A stretch of 64,000 nt of DNA from Cladorrhinum sp. PSN259 (taxonomy: Eukaryota; Ascomycota; Sordariomycetes; Sordariales; Podosporaceae), in assembly GCA_033725935.1 (NCBI GenBank), contig MU867086.1, forward strand, positions 310,001-374,000, read 5' to 3'. The notes beneath the pieces were generated by a model that saw only the letters and a program-made list of their open reading frames with translations, did no database searches and had not been told where the DNA came from. Both the position numbers and the translations under genes were made by a program. Positions 10,109-22,194 of the stretch are shown one piece after another. Position 1 is the stretch's first letter, and every line of letters starts with the position of its first letter.

Positions 10109-13100
10109 TTACAGCTCATCATGTCCCACAACCTTCTCCTTGACAGCTTCAGCTCCTTCCCCAACAACACTAGCAACCTTCTCCCCAGCACTCTTCACCT
10201 TCTCTCCAGCATCACCAACAACCGAGGTGCCAGTGGCATATGCTTGTTTCAACCTGCTCACGACGCTCTCAGAGAAGGTGGGCTCCTTTCCAACCAACAA
10301 CTCAGACACAATGCTGCTGATAGCAGCGTACTGAAATGATGCGCTATCAGAGGCAACAGCAGCAGCGCTGGTAACAGAGGCAGCCGCATCTCCAGCAAGC
10401 GACGTAGCAGAGGCAAGACCAGAATAGGCAGCATCGTACCAAGGGGTGGGTGTTGGTGCGCCGTAAACCTGAATGCTGAGTTTTGTGACAATGACATCCC
10501 ATCCATCAGCCACATAATCGGCGGCAGCCGAGGCTTGGTCGTATCCGGCTGCGGCAACAGAGGAGACATTCTCACCCGCAACAGAAGCGGCAGACGAGGC
10601 AGCAGAGGCGGCAAAAGCGGCACCATCACTGACGACAGACCCAGCGGATTTGGCCTTCTCACTGGCAGCAGAAGCGGCGGCGGCGGCACCTTCACTGACA
10701 ACAGATCCTGCGGAAGCCGCCCTCTGGCTGGCGGCAGAGGCAGCAGAAGCCCCAGATTCACTGGCAACAGAGGCAATCGAGGACGCAGTTCCTGCAAGGT
10801 CTGTAGGCGTGGGAGTGGCGGTCATGGAGCTAACAGCGGAGCTGGCAGAATCGAGGAACTCTGAGTACCTTGCGTAGGCAACTCCCAGACCGGCGTAGTA
10901 GTTGTGCTTGGCGTTGTCGAGAAGCTTGTTGATGTGTTCGGCAGGTGTCGAAGGAGCGGGAGTAGCCAAACCAATGGCAATCTTGGCGCTCTCATACTGC
11001 TCCTCAGCCCAGGCACGACCTTGAGCAAGGCGCTCAGCAGCGATGGACTCAATCACTGCCCAGTCGACAGATGGGACAGTAGGAAGTGGGACAGCCCTCG
11101 GCTTCTTTGTAGGTGTGCCGCGCATCTGGGACGAGGCTGCCTTGACAGCGCTGTCCATGCGCGCGCTTGCAGACGCCATGGCCTGGCTGTAAGCTGCCGT
11201 GATGGACGCCAGGAGCTTCTCGTGAGCGGGCTGGGGAGTGCCGCTAATCTTGACGGACACGGCGGATAAGGCCTTGGAGTATTGGACGCTCGCACGAGAT
11301 ACAGCTGCTGAATATACAGCCTTCATTTCCTGCACCGTATCGTCCAGAGCCGATTGATCCTCCTCGTCTTCATCGTAATCATCCAAAATGGGAGAGCGGC
11401 TAGGAACAGACTGAGCAGCAGCACCAAACAAAGCTGGCTTGACTGTGGTTGCTGGCGGGGCAACATGGCGGGCTTGAAGGGAATCTTCAAGAGAAGCCTC
11501 CTCATCCTCTTCGACCGGAAGCTTAACCGGTGCGGGATTGGCCTTGACATCTTCTTCCACCTTGGTGGTGTTGTCAATAATAGTTGGAGTGTCGATAATG
11601 ACTGCAGATGCAAGCTCGGGCTCACCAACTGGGACGGGAGAACCATTGGGTTTCGAAATATCAGCCTCAGAGTCGGGCGTTGCCTCAGAAGTAGGCTCAA
11701 CAACCTCGGAAATCTCTTCAGAAGCAGCAGTGACTGCTTCGGCTGTTGGGGCGGAGGGCAGTGAAGCAGGAGATGGAGTACCCTCTGGCCCTCCTGAGAA
11801 AGCATCTTTAACTCTCTCCACAACAGTACCCTTGGAGCCAATGATAGCATCCGTAGCTTGTCCAACGGCTTCGGATGCGGCGCTGGCTCCCTCGTTGAAC
11901 TTGTCTGCAACAACATCTTTGGCATTTTCGACTGATTCGGCGGCATTGTGGATTGCATTTGCTGCCACAATCTTGGCGTTTTCAGCGGCTTCAGCGGCTT
12001 GCTGCATCAATGTGCTATCAAACTCCTCACTGTCGTCTCCAGCTGCAATCTTCCAGTTTGCAACCTGCTTGAGACGGGCGAGCTCCCTGGCGGTGGAGGC
12101 GGCGAGCTTCATAGCCTCCTCTTCAATGTTGGCACCTTCGAGCTGGGCGGCCACAAGATTCGGGTGGGTGACGATCAGGTTCTCGAGGTCCCCCTTCCAC
12201 TCATCGAAGCGGCTCTTGAGAAGATGATACTTGGCCCAATCCTTGTAGGTGACACCGTCCATCCAAGCCCACTTCATACCGATCTTCTGCAGCGCCAGGT
12301 CCCGAATGTTCTCGAGAATGGCGAAGTGGGTTTCGGCAGCCTTAGTAATAAGCAGCTGCATCTCAGCTTCATACTGTTCGCGCCAAGTGCGGATTTCCTG
12401 TGCCTTGTTCTTGACAGCCAAACCTGCGTTGCGGACGCCTTCAACGATCTCGTCCTGCGCTTGCTCGCGGGTTGCGACGCCCTGCTTGACCTCGCCAACC
12501 AGCTCAATGATGCCTTGACGAAGGCCGATAAGTCGATCTACCGAAGTCTCGGAGAGTTGGTCGAGGAGCCCTTTGCCGGTAACCTTGGCATTGCGGCGAA
12601 TCATCTTTTTCGCAATCTCTTGCACGCGTTCGTCGATTTCGGCGGCGCCCTCGTCCGCGGCTTTGGAGTATCTCTCCTGCCAGTCCTTGAGATCAGCTGC
12701 CACAATCTGCGCCGTCTCGCGACGAGCGGGGTCTTCAAATTCATGCTCTTCTGCATCAGGAGCTGTGCCAGCCCCAGCGGTAGATTTTGATCGAGGTGAA
12801 TCTTGGGCGACTGGTGGTTGATCGACGCTGGCTGCCACAGTCGAGTATGCGGAAGTGGCGCTCGAGACGACTGAGGATGCGACGGTCACTGAAGGGGCAG
12901 GGCGGGTAAATGAAGATGTCGTCTTGGTCGAGGTGCTCTGTGCTGCGTCTGTTGCGGATTTGGGGACTGACTTCTTGCCGCTGCTGTAGCGCCCCAAACG
13001 CTTGCCGATCTTAATCAACTGAGGCTCGACATTCTCGACGTAGATGACCCTGATTTGCGGCCAGATGGTTCCATCGAGAAAGAGGTAGGTCTTGTCCCAA

Positions 13101-13952
13101 GCCCAAGCCACCGAGGGCACAACATTCTCCTTTGCAAAGGTAGACGTCACCTTGTAGCCCTGCTGAACATAGGGCTCGACAAATTGATACGAGGGCAAAA
13201 TGAGTTCGTGGTAGGTTTGAAGGGTGTTGGTTCGGGCAATCTCGTAGTACGGACCAACGGTAGTTGAGACCTGGGCGAGATGGGGAGCAAGTGTGTCATC
13301 GTACTTGGCCTTGGCGAGATCTTGATATCTCGACAGCTGTGGCTGGACATTCTTCTCCCATTGTTCCTTTCCGTAGGCCTGGGCCTTTTGTACGCGGGGA
13401 GCGCTGTATTGCTTGGTATACTGCCAGGCAGGCGAGACAGTACGGCTAACGGTATCGTAGTGAGGCCTTACGAGGTCCACATAAGGCGCTGCGTAGGCTT
13501 CGTAGTAGGGCTCGAGGTGCGGCGTCACTGCTTGTTTCAGGTGGAAATATTGCTTGCAGATCGATGGGGAGGTCTCGTCGCAGGCATCGAGGGTGGCGGG
13601 ACATCGGAAGAGAATGGTGATGATGGAATACCAAGTGAACAGCCTATTGGAGAAGAAAAACAAAGTCAGCATGAACGTCTATTCCCTCACCACCGTCCAC
13701 AGTACTTTTGGACCGCTAGGTTGCTTACCTGGCAATAAGACTGAAGGTCCGATACAAGAAGCCAGCACGGGCGGCCTTGTTCGGCGTCCCTTTCTTTTTA
13801 CCGGCTGCATTATTTCCATTCAGTGTGGCTACATGGCCGTTGAGTGTTGTCGGTTTGATTGCTCCGTTGACCCCGTTCACCCCTTTGACTCCGTTGATCC
13901 CGTTGATGGTGGTCGGCCGAGGGGCCTTTGCTGTGCCATTTGGCTTGTCCAT
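10109..13952 (-). CDS. Large Ala/Ser-rich membrane-anchored protein (often mislabelled Hoxa13-like)
   Basis: Two exons on the minus strand: 13952-13729 and 13643-10109, with an 85-bp intron (GTAAGC...CAATAG) at 13644-13728; 1,252 residues. Residues 1-60 are low complexity with NGINGVKGVNGVNG repeats; about 65-87 form one hydrophobic helix spanning the exon junction. Next is a Tyr/Pro-rich segment with repeated YxxY and PYY motifs (about 100-230), a coiled-coil-like charged middle (about 320-560), a Pro/Glu/Ser-rich linker, and long tandem Ala/Ser stretches (SAGSVVSEGAAAAASAASEK) toward the C-terminus. I recognise it as a conserved filamentous-fungal protein commonly annotated as 'transcription factor Hoxa13', although no homeodomain is present. 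Likely an ER or other membrane-anchored structural protein; true function unknown. Confidence 0.85.
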
Positions 13953-15694
13953 GGCTCAGGAAGGCGATTCAGCGCCAGGCTGATGATCGCTGGAAAAGAT
14001 TGCGCCAATGCGTTGAGCAGTGATGCAGAAATTGAAGTGTTGAAGAAACGACCTGCGCCGCGCCGTAGAAACCGCTAGAAAAAGCCGGAATGAGGCCGTT
14101 GTGTGGTTTCTCGAATTGAGAAGAGAGGAGGAAGAGGGTGCACGCCTTTCAATGTTGGCCTGTCGGGGAAAAAGAAGCTCGCACGAGCTCGTCTCTGTCT
14201 CTGTTGCTAATCGCGCCGCGGGCCGGGGTAATTTTTGATGCAACTTGCAGGGGGGAAGGTGCCAAGAGTGCCTCAGATCACAAAATGAGGACCGAGACGT
14301 GAAGTGGGATTGAAAATAAATTATCAGATGGATTTACCTGGTAGGTGTTTATGTTACTTCAAATTCATCAAGATGCCTTACCAGACCCGGCTGGATCTCT
14401 TTGATCCTCTCAATGCTGCTCCAACGTCACAGCAGCCAACTCCTGCCTGGGAAGCAAGTTTGTTCTGGGGTGATGGCGCCCCTCCACGGACGTCATCGAC
14501 GCGGGTACCACACGCCAAATGCCCAATCGATTTCGCAACAACAAGTGCGATCGACTTTCTTTTTTTTTCTCTTGCATGTGTTATTCCGACTACCAACTCC
14601 CGGCCATCATACTTGATGTCAGATCCGTAGGCTTGGATGACACTATACCACACTAAAACATAAGTGAGATCCATCGATCGGATGTTCCAGGCAGGTTCGA
14701 TTGCATTCATTAATATTTTAAGGACATCTCCAGTCCATGAGATTGAGAGCGCAATGTTGCCATGGGGTATCAACCAATGCTACATCACTGCAAACCCGAT
14801 GCAATGACCTCTTGATTTTATATGTGAAGGTATATGCCGTATGTCGTCGGGCACCGACCATTCAAGTCCCCTTCATCTGTCTGTTTCAAACGATGGGAAG
14901 GGAAAAGCAAAATGTTTCATGTGTACGCCAAGCAATGAAACTGAGCAAGGGTTGGGCAACGAAGAGGTTTTGTACATAAGCCACAACACAAGATAGACAG
15001 TGCAACAAACTTGGGCACCTGATTTCCAAAGGAGCAAAACGAATTATTCTTGGTGACCGCGACGGGATGCGAATCATGAGATGCTGCCGGACCTTCCAAA
15101 ATTTAAAAAATTGGGCCATCCCAGACCACCAGACACCCCACCTGTGTATCGACATTGCCTCTATTACTTGGTTGCTGTGAGGTCATTGGGCACATGCAGG
15201 ATCCACTCACCTAATCTTGAGCCCGCTGATTGGCAGTTGGCGGGTCATCTTTGTGCAGAGCGAGGACCCTTTCAGCCTTTCACGCTTTCCCAACTGGCAG
15301 CCCAGTCAGTGAGCGTGTCTCGCTCAGCCAACGAGGTGCCTGTCGCCGGTACCACTCAGACACCAAGAAAGTCGCCCCCGCGGTTGAAGGTCCATCCCCG
15401 AAAATATAGGCACCACCACTTTCTAGACTTTCCGACTCAAAATCCACAACCCATCGATATCGACGTATTGACTGGCATTCTTGTCGTCCTTCTTCTTTCC
15501 GCCAGCACGTCAAGTTCTTGCAAGTCTCCCACCCACTTGCAACATCAGAGCCGCCCAGCAGGATAACCCCTCCTGTCGCCCCAAACTTGACATTACATTC
15601 CATCGCTTAAGAGCCACCGCACCAGCTCGCGTCGAATGGCGCGCATCGAAGTCAGTCGCTGCTGTGCCTGACAGATCGACAACCCTCCTCCACC
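13953..15694. other. Intergenic region between divergent genes, no gene seen
   Basis: About 1.7 kb separating the start of the minus-strand Ala/Ser-rich gene from the start of the plus-strand Doa10-like gene, so it holds both promoters. It is CT-rich near 15400-15690, as in many fungal promoters. No convincing TATA box or protein-like frame. Confidence 0.5.
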
Positions 15695-18600
15695 ATGGAC
15701 GACCCCATGCTGCATGATCGGTATCACGACGAAGCCTTCCCAAACCCAGATCCCGCCCGATATCCCAACACACGGCTTCGAGACCCCTTCGCCTCTTCAG
15801 GTCACTCGAGATCATCTCTCCCCCGAACAAAAGCCGATGCCCTAGACCCCGATACTTGCAGAATATGTAGGGGAGAAGGGACACTAGAAGAGCCGCTCTT
15901 CTATCCCTGCCGATGCAGTGGGAGCATCAAGCATGTCCACCAGGATTGTTTGATGGAGTGGTTGTCGCACTCTCAAAAGAAACACTGCGAGCTGTGCAAG
16001 ACGCCATTCCGTTTCACCAAGCTCTACGATCCCAACATGCCAAAAACCCTACCGTGGCATGTCTTTACGAGCCACATGACAAAGTTATTCTTCGCCAAGG
16101 CTCTAGTATGGTTGAGGGCTGCATTGGTAGCCAGTGTCTGGTTGGGATGGCTGCCATATCTTATGCGGACGGTTTGGGCCTTTTTGTTTTGGCTGAGTGA
16201 TGAAGGAGTGGGAAGTTACTTCTTTTTCGCAAGGCAGAATGGAACAGGATTCGACGCCGATGCATCGTCGACTACCATTCCCTTTTCAGCTACATGTCCA
16301 GCGAGCCCCCTAGTTCCCGAAACCACCACTCTCTCATCCAGATTTGTGCCCCTCGGTCCCGGTCAACTAGCCAAGGGTGCCGCTGCCGTCAGGGACGCTG
16401 TTCGGGACAGCTCCTTCGCCACCACTATCCTGCGACTTCTCTTCGGACCAGCAAGTCTTGCCGAGAAGCCCGCGCCAACAGCCTTCAACGCCAGCATGAC
16501 TGCTGTTGCGATCCAAAGGACAAGCTCTTCTCCAACAAGCGGCGACTCTCTGCTGAGTGGTGTCGGGTTCCTTCGCAACTTGACCCGACACAGGTCTATC
16601 AACCGCGTCGTCATCGCTACTCTCGAGGGGCAGATTGTCACGATTCTGGTCATTGTCTGCTTCATTCTCATTATTTTGGTCCGTGACTACGTTGTTCAGC
16701 AGCAACCCGAGATCAATATGCGCGCCGCATTTGCTGCCGCCGAAAACGATGTTCAAGTGGTGCAACAGGCTGCGCTCCAGCAACCAATGGAAGCTGAGCA
16801 TGTCGAGGAACCCGAATCTGCTCCAGATTTCCCGGAGGAGGATACTCGGGCTGCCTACTCCCAAGGTGAACACGACACGCCAGCTATCCCTGAAGGCTCC
16901 CTAATCGGGCAATTGGACCATCCAATCTTTGGGACTAATCGGTTTGATGAAAAGAATGCAATTCTGGAGTACATGGGGATTTACCGAGAAGCGAATGGCA
17001 ATCCGGCTCGCATTCTTGAAATTGCCCAAGAGCGTAATCTCGAGGTCAAGCTCGAGGCTTGGATGCAATTGACTAGATCAATGCTTGAGCGCACTGATAC
17101 AGCTGCTGACGAGCAGTCGGATTTTGGAAGCGCAACAGAGAACACGCCATCTTCCAGTACCGGCGCGCGACATGTTAGCTCTAATGTTGACACATCTGGA
17201 AGCCCCAAGGCACCAGACCAGCCTCATGAGTGGGATTGGCCTTCCGGTTCAAAGAGTCAACATCATGGAAAGGGAAAAGAGGCTGCTACCGGCGGCTTCG
17301 ACGAGCACGAGGAGGCCATATTTGAAAGCATGGCGAGTCCTTTACGGCCTCGGGCCAATACTGACGGGCCAAAGATTAGCGATACCATCCACCCCTTAGC
17401 AAACAACAGCTGGTCTTTTGCGAATTTGCCCCACGAAGAGTCCCTGGCGGGACCATCAATGTTTTCTTGGAACCACGAAACCGAACCGGAAGAGGTTGAT
17501 GACACTCGATTGACGCCCGAATCCACCAATACTCCAAGCAGCCCTGTCCCTGACAGACTTGCCCGGAGCCCGAGCCCGACACTTCCGAGGTTCGGCGAGA
17601 CTCAACGAAACGTTGATGACATGGGGCCTCCCTTGGTTGAGCCTTTCCCCTTGCTCCCCGAGGACCCAGAGGATTTCCTGCCACAACAGCAACTTCCCCA
17701 GGTGGTACCTCTGCCCCCGCCCCCGCCCCGTCGCCAACCCGTTGGTCTCGCCGAGCGGCTGGCCGATTTCATGTGGGGGGATATGGAGGCCGTGGATCCC
17801 GCAGACCTCGCTGCAGGCGATGCAGCTTTTGGCATGGATGACGCCGATGATCTAGCCGGTGATGAGGAAGATGACGATGTTCTCCAAAATGACATGCAGC
17901 AAGACCAGGGGGCCGGGGAGGCAGCGGTTGCTGCGGCACTTGACCCAGAAGCTATTGAGGACGCTGAGGATCTCGAAGGAATCTTGGAGCTTCTTGGTAT
18001 GCGTGGCCCCGTTGCGGGTCTCTTCCAGAACGCCATCTTCTGTGCCTTCCTCGTTTCCATCACGGTATTTCTCGGCATCGTCGTCCCTTACAACGTTGGA
18101 CGCATTACCGTCTGGACCATCGCAAATCCATTGCGCCCTGCTCGTATCCTGTTCAGCTTCTGCATGTTCGTCCAAGATTTCGCCATGGTCGTTGTTGGTT
18201 TTGCCTCATGGCTTGTTTCTCAGTCTCTCCAGGTGCTGAGCCAAGCTTTCAGACTCAAACTTGCCTCTGACTACATGGCGGTCACCGTCGCTAGCTCACG
18301 GTCCATGATGGTCAGCGCCATCAACAGGGTTGGCAACAGCTTCGTCGCCGAGTTTACATATATCTCCGGTTCGGAGATACGCAACTTCTCTGCCATAAGC
18401 CATGAGGCGTTGGTTCTTCTCAAGGGACGTGTTGCTCTGGGATTCACCCTTCTGGTGCAGGCACTGGCGTTTATACTGGGTGGCAACTATGCGACCCAGA
18501 GCTCGGAAGTTGCCTCTATGGCCGCGAATGCTTCTGTGATTGTTTTGGAAGGCTTGAAGGAGCTGCCGCGGTTGGTCGCAAACCCCAATTCTTGGGTGCT

Positions 18601-20881
18601 CAACCTCAGCTTGCCAGAACCGACTGCAACCACGTTCAACCCAGAGCTCGCTCATTGGAGCGGCGCAGACAGGTTTTTGGCTATTGCTGTCGGCTACCTT
18701 ACCATGTCCATCATGGCTGGTGTCTACTTGCGCCGGGGCAGTCCGTTCTTTACCGGCCCCACTGCTCAAGAATGGGAAGCATCAATCATCGATGCGCTCA
18801 ACCAGGCCAGCGGGGTCATGAAGGTAATCCTGATCATTGGTATCGAGATGCTCGTCTTTCCCCTCTATTGCGGCATGCTCTTGGATCTCGCCCTCCTGCC
18901 ACTCTTTGAGGATACGACCATCAAATCGCGTCTTCTATTCACCCTTGAATCGCCTCTCACGTCCATCTTCGTTCACTGGTTTGTCGGCACTGGCTACATG
19001 TTTCACTTTGCTCTCTTCGTGTCCATGTGCCGCAAGATCATGCGCAAGGGCGTCCTCTACTTCATCCGCGATCCGGATGACCCCGAATTCCACCCCGTCC
19101 GTGATGTGCTCGAGCGCAATGTCACGACTCAACTGCGCAAGATTCTTTTCTCGGCCTTTGTCTACGGCGCTCTCGTCGTAGTGTGTCTCGGTGGGGTGGT
19201 TTGGGGATTAGCAGCCTGCTTTTCGACCGTTTTACCGATCCACTACTCATCAAACGAGCCCGTGCTCGAATTTCCACTGGATCTTGTCTTTTATAACTTT
19301 GTGTTGCCTTTGTGGTTCAGATACTCGAAGCCCAGCGATGCGCTTCACCTCATGTACACTTGGTGGTTCCAGAAGTGCGCCAGAATGCTACGAGTCACCT
19401 GGTTTCTTTTCGGGGAGCGGCGCATCGATGAGGAGGGTGTGTTGGTGCTTCCCAAAGATTCTCCGGATCACAGCCTACCTTGGTGGAGGAAGCTGTTCTT
19501 GGAGGTTGACTGGGACGGGCAAGTTCGAGCAATGTCTTGGTCCGCTGTGTTGAGGCAGGATTCGCCCAAGCCTGAACCAACACCGGCTGATGGGGTCAAA
19601 ACCTTGAGCGAAGCCAAGAGGGCCTTGGTCGAATCTAACCAACTGATCCCGGATGGTCGCTATGTCCGCGCCCCAGCATCTGACCAAGTCAAAATTCCCA
19701 AAGGCCGCCTTACATTTTTGAACGTCGACGAAGATAACGCTCGACAGGATGGCAGACAGGATCTTCGAGAAGCCGACATCTACTCCTCTGACCACTACCA
19801 GCAGGTCTACGTGCCACCACACTTCCGTCTACGCGTCTTCCTTTTTATCACGTTCATCTGGATCTTCGCGGCTATTACTGGCGTCGCTCTCACTATCGTT
19901 CCACTCGTGTTTGGTCGGTGGATGTTCAAATCGTTGATACCCGGACACATCCGCACCAACGATATTTACGCCTTCAGTATTGGCGCCTATATCCTTGGAA
20001 CAGCGATATATGCTTTGTGGCATGCACGATCAATCTATGCTGCCGTCAAGGCTTGGGCAGCAAACTCTGCTCGGGCTGTTGTTGACGGGCAAGCGGTTTG
20101 GAAGGCGCTTCACGTTTGCGCTCGCGCCCTCAAGGTTGCTTACACATACACGTTCTTTTACATCGTCTTTCCCTTCTTGGTCGCAGCTCTGATTGAGCTG
20201 TACGTGCTTATACCCCTTCACGAGGTGCGATACAGTTCGCTGCTTCGAGGAGGCGTCGCTGCTACAACGACTGGCGCAGCAGATGAAGCTGGAGCGTCTG
20301 CCACGCTGAACCCACGACATACCGTCCGCGTTATCCAGACCTGGACGATTGGATTCCTTTATATCAAGGTCGCTCGGCACATCCTGGCAAGACAGCTGCG
20401 GAATACGCGCCCCGCCCAGGCTCTTGTGGCTGTTTGGCGCCGCGGATTGGGAGACCCTGACGCTAGTCTGTTTTCGCGGGCCTTTGTGGTTCCCGGTCTT
20501 ACGATTTGGCTCTTCGCGGTGTCGGTCCCACTCTTGGCCGCCTCTTTGGTTGTGTCGAACGGATGGATAGAAGCTATCATTCAGGCCTCGAGCGCTGCGG
20601 AGGCCGACCACGAAGTCCTGCGCCAGGCATACCGTGTCTTGATTTACCGTTTGAGCTTCCCGGTTGTGATGGGCTTGTTCGGAACTCTCTACACGTTGTG
20701 GAGTATGGTGGGATTGTTTGAGACGTACAGGGTGAGGATCAGGGATGAAGCATACCTGATTGGAGAGAGGTTGCATAATTTTGGAGTTAGCGTCCATGGA
20801 GGAAACGGGACACCTAATAAAGGGAAGGGGAATGCAAATCCAGCTTGGAGGGCTGGTGCTGGACGTGTCGACAGAATTTGA
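15695..20881 (+). CDS. ssm4: ER-membrane E3 ubiquitin ligase, Doa10/Ssm4 (MARCH6/TEB4) type
   Basis: Intronless, 1,728 residues. The N-terminus has a canonical RING-CH finger with C55, C58, C72, C74, H82, C85, C98 and C101 (C4HC3; CRICRGEG then CRCSGSIKHVHQDC then CELCKTPF). It is followed by a membrane pair near 125-165, a long acidic/Pro-rich cytosolic loop (about 330-760), then many hydrophobic helices through the rest, consistent with the ~14-TM fold of Doa10. In yeast and animals this ligase marks misfolded cytosolic/ER proteins and N-terminal degrons for ERAD with Ubc6/Ubc7 and Cue1. It is longer than the ~1,300-residue yeast protein, mostly through the acidic loop and a Pro run (LPPPPPRR). 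Highly confident as to family; the gene symbol follows orthology to S. cerevisiae SSM4/DOA10. Confidence 0.95.
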   Translation: MDDPMLHDRYHDEAFPNPDPARYPNTRLRDPFASSGHSRSSLPRTKADALDPDTCRICRGEGTLEEPLFYPCRCSGSIKHVHQDCLMEWLSHSQKKHCELCKTPFRFTKLYDPNMPKTLPWHVFTSHMTKLFFAKALVWLRAALVASVWLGWLPYLMRTVWAFLFWLSDEGVGSYFFFARQNGTGFDADASSTTIPFSATCPASPLVPETTTLSSRFVPLGPGQLAKGAAAVRDAVRDSSFATTILRLLFGPASLAEKPAPTAFNASMTAVAIQRTSSSPTSGDSLLSGVGFLRNLTRHRSINRVVIATLEGQIVTILVIVCFILIILVRDYVVQQQPEINMRAAFAAAENDVQVVQQAALQQPMEAEHVEEPESAPDFPEEDTRAAYSQGEHDTPAIPEGSLIGQLDHPIFGTNRFDEKNAILEYMGIYREANGNPARILEIAQERNLEVKLEAWMQLTRSMLERTDTAADEQSDFGSATENTPSSSTGARHVSSNVDTSGSPKAPDQPHEWDWPSGSKSQHHGKGKEAATGGFDEHEEAIFESMASPLRPRANTDGPKISDTIHPLANNSWSFANLPHEESLAGPSMFSWNHETEPEEVDDTRLTPESTNTPSSPVPDRLARSPSPTLPRFGETQRNVDDMGPPLVEPFPLLPEDPEDFLPQQQLPQVVPLPPPPPRRQPVGLAERLADFMWGDMEAVDPADLAAGDAAFGMDDADDLAGDEEDDDVLQNDMQQDQGAGEAAVAAALDPEAIEDAEDLEGILELLGMRGPVAGLFQNAIFCAFLVSITVFLGIVVPYNVGRITVWTIANPLRPARILFSFCMFVQDFAMVVVGFASWLVSQSLQVLSQAFRLKLASDYMAVTVASSRSMMVSAINRVGNSFVAEFTYISGSEIRNFSAISHEALVLLKGRVALGFTLLVQALAFILGGNYATQSSEVASMAANASVIVLEGLKELPRLVANPNSWVLNLSLPEPTATTFNPELAHWSGADRFLAIAVGYLTMSIMAGVYLRRGSPFFTGPTAQEWEASIIDALNQASGVMKVILIIGIEMLVFPLYCGMLLDLALLPLFEDTTIKSRLLFTLESPLTSIFVHWFVGTGYMFHFALFVSMCRKIMRKGVLYFIRDPDDPEFHPVRDVLERNVTTQLRKILFSAFVYGALVVVCLGGVVWGLAACFSTVLPIHYSSNEPVLEFPLDLVFYNFVLPLWFRYSKPSDALHLMYTWWFQKCARMLRVTWFLFGERRIDEEGVLVLPKDSPDHSLPWWRKLFLEVDWDGQVRAMSWSAVLRQDSPKPEPTPADGVKTLSEAKRALVESNQLIPDGRYVRAPASDQVKIPKGRLTFLNVDEDNARQDGRQDLREADIYSSDHYQQVYVPPHFRLRVFLFITFIWIFAAITGVALTIVPLVFGRWMFKSLIPGHIRTNDIYAFSIGAYILGTAIYALWHARSIYAAVKAWAANSARAVVDGQAVWKALHVCARALKVAYTYTFFYIVFPFLVAALIELYVLIPLHEVRYSSLLRGGVAATTTGAADEAGASATLNPRHTVRVIQTWTIGFLYIKVARHILARQLRNTRPAQALVAVWRRGLGDPDASLFSRAFVVPGLTIWLFAVSVPLLAASLVVSNGWIEAIIQASSAAEADHEVLRQAYRVLIYRLSFPVVMGLFGTLYTLWSMVGLFETYRVRIRDEAYLIGERLHNFGVSVHGGNGTPNKGKGNANPAWRAGAGRVDRI

Positions 20882-22194
20882 GGGAAGACCTGGTTTTTTT
20901 TTTTTTTTTGTTGAAGAAACCACGTAAGGGATAGACATATATTGTCTTTTTTTTCCCAATCCCATTGTTCAGTTTTAGCTGTATATCAAGGTCTCTGGCG
21001 TTTCGGGGGGTTAGTCATCAGGGAGACAACTTTGCAGAGTCATATACGGAAAGGGGTAAGCGGTACAGATTTGTACATTGGGATTTTGTCGAATAGGAGT
21101 ATATAAACATAATCAGTATTAGCTTTTCATTTGTGGGCTTTCTCCTGCCTCCTAATTGCTGGTTGGCGATGAGTCTATTTGTTTATTGATCTCAAGGTTT
21201 TGAGCCGCTCATGCCCCTGAAGTCTTGGCACTGCATAAATAGGGGTAAACCTACGGAGTATCAACGATGACAAGGTGAGCCAAATGGAGATATCAAGCAA
21301 GATGAAACAAGCAAAATTGCGCAACATTGAGACACGAAGCTTAATCTCCTTAGCAAAGCTTGCTGGTTGAGGGTTTGTCTAGGATATGGGTTGAAAGAAG
21401 TTCTCCTGAGTCAGGTTTTACTGTCTAAGCGTCGGTACTGTCAAGGAGAAACCTGCATGCAGCCGCAAGTAGGACCCAAGAACTGAGTTTCCACATCTTC
21501 CTGTTAATACATGTTGTCTGTTTCAGAAGGATGAAAAATTTCCGTCTCGTCTTGTTTCTTCCGTCCAACTTGTCAAACTCGTCTTGACCATGTTTACGTA
21601 GTCACAAGCTCTTAACTGTGAACGAGGCCTACTCGACGCCCAGTTCAAGGAGCAACTACTGATCCAAGCTCTTGACTCATACACGTAAGTACAGGTATGG
21701 CAGCATATAAGTTGAGATGATAAAGACGAAGGCATTGAATTTTTGTTGATGAATGACTCGAAGCTCAAGCTTCCAAAACTCGGATTGTTACAATCCGCTT
21801 GAAGCAGCAATGGGGCTTGGCAGCATACCTCGCCTTCAAACGCCTTGCCACCCACGGACACACTCTAGGATCAAAGCCCGAGCTCCCGATGAATTTTTTT
21901 TTTGAAAAAAGGGTTTAATACGAACACGAGCTTGATATGTATAATTGAGGGCAAGCAGATGTTTGACTGAGTTCTCTTGCATTCGTTTAAAGTTTTCGTT
22001 TTCACTGTATATTTTTTGGCATCACCGGTTGGTTGTTTTGCTTCACGGTTTCTTGTTTCACCCCTGGTTGGGTCTTTTGTTATTATTTGCCAGGCAGGAT
22101 CCTACACTCGCTCAAAAATATCGAATTATTTTCTTCGTTACACTTTGACGTAGATCGTCACGCACAGCTTTAGACTATTTCGACCTCGGATATC
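20882..22194. other. Intergenic region, no gene seen
   Basis: About 1.3 kb with poly-T tracts near 20894-20909 and 20946-20953 just past the Doa10-like stop. The remaining sequence is AT-rich without protein-like frames. Confidence 0.55.

Noticed and set aside
20030..20965. 311-residue frame antisense to the Doa10-like gene
   Set aside because: It lies fully inside a well-supported coding exon on the other strand.
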